From: CALCKU01 sp964654665
GTDB lineage: Bacteria; Pseudomonadota; Alphaproteobacteria; Caulobacterales; Maricaulaceae
Length of the DNA: 49,896 nucleotides
NCBI GenBank assembly: GCA_964654665.1
Contig: CAZZKV010000022.1
Location: forward strand, 1-49,896
Direction of reading: 5' to 3'
Made by a program: the position numbers and the translations under genes. The notes beneath the pieces are model-generated. The model was not told where the DNA came from. It worked only from the letters and a program-made list of their open reading frames with translations, and ran no database searches. Shown here one piece after another: positions 1-6,647 of this stretch (position 1 is its first letter; each line of letters begins with the position of its first letter).

Positions 1-12
1 ATAACGTGATTT

Positions 13-47
13 AAGTCTGTCGTGTATACCAATTCCACCACGTCCGC
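13..47 (-). tRNA. tRNA-Leu(UAA) 5' exon, copy A (intron continues past window start)
   Basis: Read on the minus strand from 47, the sequence begins GCGGACGTGGTGGAATTGG, the typical acceptor 5' strand and D-arm of a bacterial tRNA-Leu. It runs through the 5' anticodon stem to ...GACTT|AAA. The expected 3' anticodon stem (TCTGT) does not follow, so the tRNA is interrupted between U34 and A35. That is the insertion site of the known tRNA-Leu(UAA) group I intron. The rest of the gene lies outside the window. A good promoter precedes it at 61-88, so this copy is more likely to be the expressed one. Confidence 0.7.
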
Positions 48-60
48 ACTGAACGCTCAC

Positions 61-88
61 GTTATCTAATTATTTGAAAAAAAAGCAA
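61..88 (-). promoter_or_regulatory. Putative sigma70-type promoter of tRNA-Leu copy A
   Basis: On the minus strand a -35 box TTGCTT (83-88) and a -10 box GATAAC (61-66) are separated by 16 nt. This predicts a start near 54, a few bases before the tRNA 5' end at 47. Both boxes are visible, but their use is inferred. Confidence 0.45.
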
Positions 89-490
89 GTGTTTTATGAC
101 CTATTCATCCGCATAAGCGGGGGTAATTATGTGAGAGACCTTTTAGTTGGGCCTCATCATGTTAATCACGGCCACATTAATACGGTTTTTGATATGGGTA
201 ACATAGTGTTTTCGATAATTTCTACCGATGTTCGGCAATTTTTAGCAATTTGATAAATGTCCGTCCCTTCCATGAGATGTATGGAAATATGGGTGTGCTG
301 AAGACTATATAACGCGTGCGACGTTTACCCTCTCTATTCAGAAGCAAAGTCGTTGCCTCTAGTACTTTGGTAAAGAGCCGATTTTGCATCTTCGGGAAAA
401 CGCGATCTGTGCTTTTGGGATTATTCCGTATGGGGTCTGGATTACCCCTTGAACATAGAGAACGTTCATTCGTCTTAGTTGCTGTCTGCT

Positions 491-632
491 TAGTATTTAC
501 ACCTTCTTGATTGAGTTTCCTCACCCAGGTTGGCTCGGGATTGGCTTTGGCATGTTCATGCCTTTAGTTTTCTCCAAATTTGGGCCGTTTTACTCTCAGC
601 GTTTCTATTGAGGTATTCAAAAACATGGTTTT
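491..632 (-). ncRNA. Group I intron (IC3-like) 5' portion and P4-P6 core inside tRNA-Leu copy B
   Basis: Directly after the tRNA half at 633, the minus strand carries a group I core resembling those of bacterial tRNA introns. J3/4 (AAATT) is followed by a P4 5' strand and AAAACTAA. Then comes a perfect P5 hairpin, GGCAT-GAAC-ATGCC (549-562), followed by GCCAATCCCGAGCCAA. P6 (ACCT/AGGT) is capped by TGAG-GAAA-CTCA, a GNRA tetraloop hairpin (512-523). GAAGGTGTAAATACTA (from about 506) is the expected entry into P7. I could not find convincing P3', P7' or P8 strands or a 3' exon downstream, so the 3' half appears lost or rearranged. The class assignment rests on remembered cyanobacterial and Azoarcus tRNA introns, not on a covariance search. 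Confidence 0.65.
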
Positions 633-667
633 AAGTCTTGCGTGCCTATCAATTCCACCACGCCCGC
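633..667 (-). tRNA. tRNA-Leu(UAA) 5' exon, copy B (apparently broken)
   Basis: The minus strand from 667 reads GCGGGCGTGGTGGAATTG, followed by ...AAGACTT, again ending between U34 and A35. It matches copy A at most positions over 35 nt. The intron starts also look alike (AAATCACGTT and AAAACCATGTT). No tRNA-Leu 3' half (T-arm plus CGCCCGCACCA-like acceptor) could be found between here and copy A, and no convincing promoter lies upstream. It is best read as a duplicated, non-functional tRNA-intron fragment. Confidence 0.6.
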
Positions 668-754
668 AGCAGAAAAAAAGCTGATTTATCAGTGCAGGCT
701 TCTCTATCGATTTGACTGCGCTATGAAAAGCTATTTACGGCGGAAAATAGGGGA

Positions 755-1750
755 TTAAAACCGGGTTTTATGAAAGTTCCAAGCCGTTGCGATAATATGA
801 TCTAATGTAGATTCTTGCGGTGTGAAGCCAAGGACGGCTTTCGCTCTGTCGCCATTAGCATAAAGGCGGGTTACATCCCCCTCGCGGCGCGGGCCTTTGG
901 TATACGGTACAGTCATGTCCGTCACCTGTTGGATCATATTCATGATCTCAAGATTACTATGCCCCTGTCCCGTACCAATATTGATTTCAGCCTGAGTTAG
1001 TCCGGCAGCAAATTTTTCCATAGCGCAAATATGGGCGCGGGCGATATCATTGACATGAATATAATCACGAATGCAGGTGCCATCAGGTGTATTATAATCT
1101 GTTCCAAACAGTGTAAGAGGGTCGCGCGCGCCTGCGGCAGCCATTAGTGCAATGGGAATAAGATGGGTTTCGGGATCATGCTCTTCACCGATATCGCCTT
1201 CGCTATCGGCGCCGGACGCATTAAAATACCGTAGTGTGACATATTTGAGGCCATAAGCCTTGTGATAGCTTTGGATCATATGTTCAATCGCAAGCTTGGT
1301 TTTTCCATAAACAGAGAAAGGGTTTTGCGGGTCTGTTTCTTCAATAGGCATTTTTTCGGTCTCGCCATAAGTGGCGCATGTTGATGAAAAAATAAGCTTG
1401 TTTGCCCCAATGCGGCGCATGGAGTTAAGTAAATTGAGGGCGCCGTTAACATTATTTTCGTAAAACTCCGCCGGTTGGCGTTCTCCAATACCGACTTCTA
1501 TAGAGCTAGCCAGATGGATAATCGTTTTAATGGCAGGCCAACGCGCAAAGGCCCTATCTAATGCAGCGGCATCGCGTAGATCGACTTTTTCAAGTGGTCC
1601 CCATTTGACGGCATGTTCATGACCATAGGATAGATTGTCAAATGTGACGGGCCGCCCGCCGTGTTTTGCAATCATTTTGCAAACATGGCTGCCGATATAA
1701 CCAGCGCCGCCGACGACAATAATATCGCGTCCTGAAAGATCATAATTCAT
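755..1750 (-). CDS. galE: UDP-glucose 4-epimerase
   Basis: Interconverts UDP-galactose and UDP-glucose, the step that regenerates UDP-glucose in the Leloir pathway; cytoplasmic, NAD-dependent short-chain dehydrogenase fold. The 331-residue protein shows the Rossmann motif GGAGYIG (14-20), the active-site SST (122-124) and the YxxxK pair Tyr148/Lys152 in SVYGKTK. Length is normal for the family. It is the last gene of a galT-galK-galE operon. Only 11 nt separate it from galK, and an AGGA ribosome-binding site overlaps the galK stop, so translation is probably coupled. UDP-GlcNAc or UDP-arabinose epimerase activity cannot be excluded from sequence, but the operon makes galactose the clear substrate. 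Confidence 0.95.
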   Translation of the reverse strand: MNYDLSGRDIIVVGGAGYIGSHVCKMIAKHGGRPVTFDNLSYGHEHAVKWGPLEKVDLRDAAALDRAFARWPAIKTIIHLASSIEVGIGERQPAEFYENNVNGALNLLNSMRRIGANKLIFSSTCATYGETEKMPIEETDPQNPFSVYGKTKLAIEHMIQSYHKAYGLKYVTLRYFNASGADSEGDIGEEHDPETHLIPIALMAAAGARDPLTLFGTDYNTPDGTCIRDYIHVNDIARAHICAMEKFAAGLTQAEINIGTGQGHSNLEIMNMIQQVTDMTVPYTKGPRREGDVTRLYANGDRAKAVLGFTPQESTLDHIIATAWNFHKTRF

Positions 1751-1761
1751 AGTTATTTATC

Positions 1762-2826
1762 CTATGCGACCCAAAAGGCCTCGGGGTGTTTTTTTAAGAG
1801 TGCATTGCGCCAGCCGTCTACCTTGTCTTTATCTATACAGGCCACAATACAGCCGCCAAAACCGCCACCTGTTTGTCGGGCGCCATAAGCCCCTAAAGCC
1901 ACAGCATCATCGACAAGGTTATCAACTTTTGGCACTGTAATTTCAAAATCATCCCGCATAGATGCATGGCTTTCGATCATTAAGTGACCAAAACGTTTCA
2001 TGTCTATACGGCGCAGACAGGTAACAGCGTCCAATGTTCTGCGATGGTCCGTCATGCAGTGACGGGCGCGGCGCTGTAATACATCCGGTAGAGAAGAAAG
2101 TGAGGCAAACTCACTATCTGTCATTAGGCAGATATTATCATGCCCTAAAACGGCTTTCACGGCATCGCATTCTTCTTTGCGTTCCTTATAACGCCCCTCA
2201 TTGAGTTGACGATATTGGCCGGAATGAATAACGGCCATATGATAATTCTTAGGTAGATCAATCAAATCATAATCCAGCGTAAGCGTATCAAGAGCCAAAG
2301 CCTGTCCTGCGCTTGTGATGGCGACGGCCATTTGATCCATAATTCCGCACGGCATGCCGATAAATTCATTTTCAACCCGGCGGGCAAGCACAGCAATATC
2401 TTTATTGCTTATGGAGGTATTTGCGAGAGCGCGTGTCAGTTTCAATATACCAACGGTCACAGCCGCTGAAGACGATAGGCCCGCGCCAAAAGGTAAATTT
2501 GTTTTAACGGCAACATCTGCGCCGCCCGATATCAAGCCTGCGTTATGAGCTAAAATAAGGGCTCCTGTGATGTAATCAGACCAATGATCATCAGCCGTTG
2601 CCAGTTTATTGCGCTCGGCTATTCCATCGAATTTATCAGACCAGATACGAATTTTATCATCGCGGCGCGGCGCAAGGGCGAGAGAAATGCCCAAATCAAG
2701 CGCTGTTGGCAAAACCATACCGCCATTATAATCCGTATGCTCGCCAATTAGATTAACGCGTCCGGGTGTGAACCCACTTTGTGCTGGTGCGTAACCATAT
2801 GTCTCTTGAAATATTTTAGTAATCAT
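1762..2826 (-). CDS. galK: Galactokinase
   Basis: Phosphorylates galactose to galactose-1-phosphate with ATP, the entry step of the Leloir pathway; cytoplasmic GHMP kinase. Visible signatures are the galactokinase motif GRVNLIGEHTDYNGG (22-36), the GHMP ATP-binding loop LPFGAGLSSSAA (111-122) and the C-terminal GGGFGGC (about 320-326). At 354 residues it is a little shorter than the E. coli enzyme (382). Its ATG overlaps the galT stop by one base (TAATG), so it is translationally coupled to galT and made with it. Confidence 0.96.
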   Translation of the reverse strand: MITKIFQETYGYAPAQSGFTPGRVNLIGEHTDYNGGMVLPTALDLGISLALAPRRDDKIRIWSDKFDGIAERNKLATADDHWSDYITGALILAHNAGLISGGADVAVKTNLPFGAGLSSSAAVTVGILKLTRALANTSISNKDIAVLARRVENEFIGMPCGIMDQMAVAITSAGQALALDTLTLDYDLIDLPKNYHMAVIHSGQYRQLNEGRYKERKEECDAVKAVLGHDNICLMTDSEFASLSSLPDVLQRRARHCMTDHRRTLDAVTCLRRIDMKRFGHLMIESHASMRDDFEITVPKVDNLVDDAVALGAYGARQTGGGFGGCIVACIDKDKVDGWRNALLKKHPEAFWVA

Positions 2827-3938
2827 TAAAGGACTCGCAATGTTTGCGCGGCCATTTCAGGCATTACGTCAACGGTAAATGATCCGGTTGATTGTTCGAC
2901 AGAGGCGAGATATTTCACGCGGCCGGGGGCCCTTAGCAAAGGATAAAACTGAGCTGTGAAATGGAAACTGTCTTCATAACCGACAGGGGTCGCATGGAGT
3001 GTTAACATATAGGCCGTGGGACGTTGAAAATATTCATCATAGCGCCGGGTGATATCGCCGAGTAAATGGGCAAACCCGTCATGTTCGGTTTCATTAAAAT
3101 CCCACAGGCCGGCTTTACGGGCTTCAGGGGCTATCCAGACTTCAAAAGGGAAGCGGGCATAAGCTGGGCAAAACGCAGATAGTCCGCCCGCCTTGGCGAC
3201 TTCATAATCGGGTTTAAATGCTTTTATATCAGCAGATAGGTCGTACCCTTTAGCGAATGTTTCGGCCGCTTTGGCTTGAACTTGCGGTATGTAGGGGAAG
3301 GCGTAAATTTGTCCGTGGGGGTGGTGCAATGTAACACCGACTTCATCGCCGCGGCTTTCAAATGGCAAGACAAATTGGCAGCCTTGCGCAAATAGGGTTT
3401 CGTAACGGTCCAGCCAGCTTGCTATTAACAAGCGGCGTTTATCCTGCCCGACCGTATAAAGATTACCGGTGCGTTCGGGGGTATACACTACGACGTCACA
3501 GCGGCCTTTGGCCGTAGCGGATTGGATATTAGGGACAGGCATAGGGGCGGGAGCCTGAGCATGCAAGCTCGTGAATTTATTTTCAAAAACCGCTAATTCA
3601 AAATCCGTGAAAGGTATTTCTGTTGCGGGTCCACCGGGTTTTGACGGGGCGAGGGGGTCATCGGCGGCCGAAGGTTTGAACGTTCGGTTCTGGCGGTGCG
3701 GGGCATAGATATTCCATTCTTGCCGAAATGGATGCCAGCGTAATTCACCCCCTTTTGCAACTGCGCCGCCATCTTGTGGTAAGGGGGGGGCTTTATGCGG
3801 TCTGTACCCATATAATAATAGATCACGTCCGTCAGCTTTAACAAAATGACGCCGGTGAACGGTTTGGTCTGCAATCTTGTGCGGCAGTGATGTAAATGTA
3901 TCGATCATAATGTCATAGGTTGTTTCGAATTCGAACAT
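2826..3938 (-). CDS. galT: Galactose-1-phosphate uridylyltransferase
   Basis: Transfers UMP from UDP-glucose to galactose-1-phosphate, giving UDP-galactose and glucose-1-phosphate. The 370-residue protein has the histidine-triad-related active site HHPHGQIY (205-212), with His208 as the expected uridylylated nucleophile, and the conserved FENKF block near 118-122. It is the first gene of the operon. The chosen ATG at 3938 has a weak purine-rich site upstream; an internal ATG at 3908 is a possible alternative start. A GlpR-like palindrome (3924-3935) lies over the first codons and another inverted repeat lies 40-50 nt upstream, suggesting control by the divergent DeoR-family gene. Confidence 0.95.
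   Translation of the reverse strand: MFEFETTYDIMIDTFTSLPHKIADQTVHRRHFVKADGRDLLLYGYRPHKAPPLPQDGGAVAKGGELRWHPFRQEWNIYAPHRQNRTFKPSAADDPLAPSKPGGPATEIPFTDFELAVFENKFTSLHAQAPAPMPVPNIQSATAKGRCDVVVYTPERTGNLYTVGQDKRRLLIASWLDRYETLFAQGCQFVLPFESRGDEVGVTLHHPHGQIYAFPYIPQVQAKAAETFAKGYDLSADIKAFKPDYEVAKAGGLSAFCPAYARFPFEVWIAPEARKAGLWDFNETEHDGFAHLLGDITRRYDEYFQRPTAYMLTLHATPVGYEDSFHFTAQFYPLLRAPGRVKYLASVEQSTGSFTVDVMPEMAAQTLRVL
3924..3935. promoter_or_regulatory. GlpR-like operator over galT start
   Basis: TTCGAATTCGAA is a perfect palindrome with TTCG and CGAA spaced by 4 nt, the spacing of the E. coli GlpR consensus (WATKYTCGWWAWCGAWMATW). By eye about 17 of 20 positions fit over 3920-3939. It overlaps the galT start, so binding would block initiation or early elongation. 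Confidence 0.5.
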
Positions 3939-3976
3939 TCTCTATCGTTTTGTGAAGTGAAAAACTAGAGTATTTT

Positions 3977-3990
3977 TTCGTAAAAACGAA
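3977..3990. promoter_or_regulatory. Inverted repeat upstream of galT (possible GlpR site)
   Basis: TTCGT-AAAA-ACGAA is a perfect 5-bp inverted repeat in the galT/glpR intergenic region. It shares the TTCG...CGAA core of the neighbouring sites, but the core spacing is 6 rather than 4. Confidence 0.4.
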
Positions 3991-4055
3991 GGGCTTAGTT
4001 TTCTGTAATTATCAGAATTAGAAATCTTTGTAATCGAAAACGGTTTTTGCATTTT

Positions 4056-4076
4056 TTCGTTTCTCTGTTAAACGAA
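4056..4076. promoter_or_regulatory. Inverted repeat just upstream of glpR (possible autoregulatory site)
   Basis: TTCGTTT and AAACGAA form a perfect 7-bp inverted repeat with a 7-nt spacer, ending 4 nt before the regulator's ATG. It has the same half-site as the galT and glpD sites, which suggests autorepression. Confidence 0.4.
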
Positions 4077-4080
4077 TATT

Positions 4081-4851
4081 ATGATGACATTCAATCCGTC
4101 TAACCGACAAATCAAAATTTTAGCCATGGTTGAAGAAAATGGTTTTGTGGCAACCGAGGCTATGGTGACCGAATTTAATGTTACGCCGCAAACAATTCGT
4201 CGTGATTTAAATGAATTAAACGCACAGGGCTTGTTAACGCGGTTTCATGGCGGAGCTGGACAAGCCAAAAGTATTGAAAACCGTCCCTATAAAGATAGAC
4301 TACGAACGGGTGTACAGGCAAAGCGGAAAATTGCTGAATTAACGGCGTCTTTAGTTCCGAATGGAGCATCGCTTTTTTTAAATATAGGAACGACAACTGA
4401 AGCTGTTGCTGAAGCCTTGTTAAAGCATGAAAATCTACATGTTGTGACTAATAACATTAATGTCGCGCAAATATTAAGCCAGAATGAGAGTTTTCAAATC
4501 ATGATAGCGGGGGGGCAAGTGCGCAACCATGACGGCGGGATCATTGGGTTGTCTTCCACTGATTTTGTTGGGCAATTTCGTATGGATATCGGAATTGTCG
4601 GGATTAGCGGGATTGATGAAGATGGTGCTTTGCTCGATTTTGACCATCAAGAGGTCAAGACGGCGCGTATAATATTGGATAATTCGCGTAAAGTGATTTT
4701 GGTTGCTGATCAACATAAGTTTGGAAGGCGCGCTATGAACCGTATGGGGTATATTAATGATTTGGATATTTTGGTGACGGACGGAGAATTGTCCGACCAC
4801 TTTCAGTCTGTTTGTGACAAGGCCGGTGTTGCTGTTCATGTCGCATCCTGA
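4081..4851 (+). CDS. glpR: DeoR-family repressor, GlpR-like
   Basis: Transcriptional repressor expected to sense glycerol-3-phosphate. The 256-residue protein has a DeoR helix-turn-helix at about 22-56 (VTPQTIRRDLNELNAQGLLT) and a ligand-binding domain with NIGTTTEAVA, VTNNINVA, GGQVRNHDGGIIG and GISGIDEDGALLDFD. These blocks match E. coli GlpR (252 residues) more closely than AgaR, DeoR or SrlR. It is divergent from galTKE and directly upstream of glpD, and sites resembling the E. coli GlpR operator lie before galT, itself and glpD. The odd point is that the same repressor appears placed to control the galactose operon. A galactose- or tagatose-phosphate-responsive DeoR regulator is the main alternative. 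Confidence 0.85.
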   Translation: MMTFNPSNRQIKILAMVEENGFVATEAMVTEFNVTPQTIRRDLNELNAQGLLTRFHGGAGQAKSIENRPYKDRLRTGVQAKRKIAELTASLVPNGASLFLNIGTTTEAVAEALLKHENLHVVTNNINVAQILSQNESFQIMIAGGQVRNHDGGIIGLSSTDFVGQFRMDIGIVGISGIDEDGALLDFDHQEVKTARIILDNSRKVILVADQHKFGRRAMNRMGYINDLDILVTDGELSDHFQSVCDKAGVAVHVAS

Positions 4852-4893
4852 TTTTTGAAGTATTGTGAAGTGTTCTAAAGTTTTCAATAAATA

Positions 4894-4920
4894 TTCGTTT
4901 ACGAACGAAATTTGTTCGTT
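4894..4920. promoter_or_regulatory. GlpR-like operator pair upstream of glpD
   Basis: TTCGTTTACGAA (4894-4905) is a palindrome with the GlpR core spacing. It overlaps a second inverted repeat, AACGAA-N5-TTCGTT (4904-4920). The pair sits 45-70 nt before the glpD ATG. By eye about 16 of 20 positions fit the E. coli GlpR consensus. Confidence 0.55.
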
Positions 4921-4964
4921 ATAGATGAGGTCTACGCGGCCCTTATGGCCGATGGAGTATCGAA

Positions 4965-6467
4965 ATGGACACTAGCTATGATCTCTTGATCATCGGCGGC
5001 GGGATTAACGGCACGGCGATTGCCCGCGATGCGGCAGGACGAGGATTGTCGGTTTGTTTGTGCGAAAAAGATGATTTGGCTAATCATACATCCTCTGCCA
5101 GTACGAAACTTGTTCATGGGGGGTTGCGCTATTTAGAGCATTATGAGTTTCGCCTTGTTCGTGAATCTTTAAAAGAGCGCGAAGTGCTTTTACGGGCTGC
5201 TCCTCATATTATTTGGCCCATGCGGTTCGTTTTGCCTTATGATAAAGGTCTAAGACCACAATGGATGCTTCGGGCGGGTTTGTTTCTTTATGATAGTTTA
5301 GGCGGGCGCGAAATTTTACCGGGAACCAAAACGATTAAGTTAACCCGTTCGCCGCATAAAGGAGTGCTAGAGAGCCGCTTGACACGCGGCTTTGAATATT
5401 CCGATTGCTGGGTAGAGGATGCGCGGCTTGTTGTTTTAAATGCAGTGGATGCTGCGCAAAAAGGGGCCGATATTTTAACACGTACATCCGTAGATGATTT
5501 AGATGTTTCAGGTGGACTGTATGTAGCCAAGGTAACGGATGAATTCGGTGAGCATCGGTCAATCAGAGCGAAAGGTGTAGTTAATGCGGCCGGGCCTTGG
5601 GTCGAAGATGTTTTATTAAAGATGAAAAGCGGCAAAAACAGTTCTGCGTTACGGTTAGTTAAAGGGAGCCATATTGTAACCCGAAAATTATTTGAAGGTG
5701 ATCATGCTTACATTTTCCAAAATGCTGATGACCGCGTTATTTTTGCGATCCCCTATGAGCATGATTATACGTTAATCGGTACAACAGATGTGCCATATGA
5801 ACAAAATATGGGGACGGTGAAGGCTTCGCCTAAAGAGATTTCCTATTTATGCGAGGCAGCAAATGAATATTTTGAGGATGATATTTCGCCCGATGATGTT
5901 GTGTGGACCTATTCAGGCGTACGTCCATTATATGATGATAAAAGTACGGATGCCAGTGAGGTCACGCGAGACTATGTTTTAAATTTGGATGAGTTTAGCG
6001 CTAAAGCTCCTTTTTTATCGGTTTACGGCGGGAAAATTACAACCTCTCGCAAGCTTGCTGAGCATGTTATGACAAAATTATCGAGCTATTTCGATCAAGC
6101 GGGATCTGCTTGGACGCGGGAAGCGCATTTGCCAGGGGGGGATATTGATGCGGCCGATTTTGAAGCGTTCTTTTTGGGTATGACGCAAAAGTTTCCTGAT
6201 ATTCCATCTCCGCAATTGCGTCACCTTTGCCGCGCCTATGGGACGCGATTGGACACACTTATTATAAAGGATGAAACTCGCGGACTGGGGGAGTCTTTTG
6301 GTTTATATCTCAGTGAAGCTGAAATACGTTACCTGCACGCTTATGAATGGGCGAAAACAGCCGAAGATATATTATGGCGAAGAACGAAATTGGGATTGCA
6401 TATGACACCAGCAGATCGGGAACGATTTGAGACGTGGTTTGAACGCGCGTTTTCGAACAAAAGTTAG
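4965..6467 (+). CDS. glpD: Aerobic glycerol-3-phosphate dehydrogenase (FAD)
   Basis: Oxidises sn-glycerol-3-phosphate to dihydroxyacetone phosphate at the inner membrane and passes electrons to quinone. The 500-residue protein (E. coli GlpD 501) starts with the FAD dinucleotide motif GGGINGTAIARDAAGRG (11-27). It then has the family block SSASTKLVHGGLRYLE and, later, YSGVRPLYDD and YGGKITTSRKLAEHV. It is downstream of the GlpR-like gene with operator-like sites between them. No glycerol kinase or facilitator gene is present in the window, so glycerol must be phosphorylated by a kinase encoded elsewhere, or G3P must be supplied directly. Confidence 0.95.
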   Translation: MDTSYDLLIIGGGINGTAIARDAAGRGLSVCLCEKDDLANHTSSASTKLVHGGLRYLEHYEFRLVRESLKEREVLLRAAPHIIWPMRFVLPYDKGLRPQWMLRAGLFLYDSLGGREILPGTKTIKLTRSPHKGVLESRLTRGFEYSDCWVEDARLVVLNAVDAAQKGADILTRTSVDDLDVSGGLYVAKVTDEFGEHRSIRAKGVVNAAGPWVEDVLLKMKSGKNSSALRLVKGSHIVTRKLFEGDHAYIFQNADDRVIFAIPYEHDYTLIGTTDVPYEQNMGTVKASPKEISYLCEAANEYFEDDISPDDVVWTYSGVRPLYDDKSTDASEVTRDYVLNLDEFSAKAPFLSVYGGKITTSRKLAEHVMTKLSSYFDQAGSAWTREAHLPGGDIDAADFEAFFLGMTQKFPDIPSPQLRHLCRAYGTRLDTLIIKDETRGLGESFGLYLSEAEIRYLHAYEWAKTAEDILWRRTKLGLHMTPADRERFETWFERAFSNKS

Positions 6468-6481
6468 AATGTCAAAGAGAA

Positions 6482-6499
6482 AATGACAGCGCTGTCATT
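6482..6499. promoter_or_regulatory. LacI-family operator-like palindrome
   Basis: AATGACAGCGCTGTCATT is a perfect 18-bp palindrome with the central CG typical of LacI/GalR-family operators. It lies 15 nt after the glpD stop and about 150 nt before the TonB receptor start. It is not followed by a T-run, so a terminator role is unlikely. No LacI-family gene occurs in the window. Confidence 0.55.
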
Positions 6500-6647
6500 A
6501 AAAATGCGCTATAATTTACTATTAAGATGATGTATTTTTACAACAATGTTCGAAAAAGAATATATTTAGGGTTGACCTATAGTCGGGCAAACTTAGATTG
6601 CACCGTAATAATGATAATGCTGCCTATTCTCAGCGAGGGAGATTGAC

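Noticed and set aside
222..524. 100-codon minus-strand frame inside the group I intron region
   Set aside because: Begins in the P6 hairpin with a GTG, has no LAGLIDADG, HNH or GIY-YIG motif and no ribosome-binding site. More likely chance than a homing endonuclease.
6482..6499. Palindrome as the glpD terminator
   Set aside because: No T-tract follows, and the sequence fits a LacI-type operator much better.
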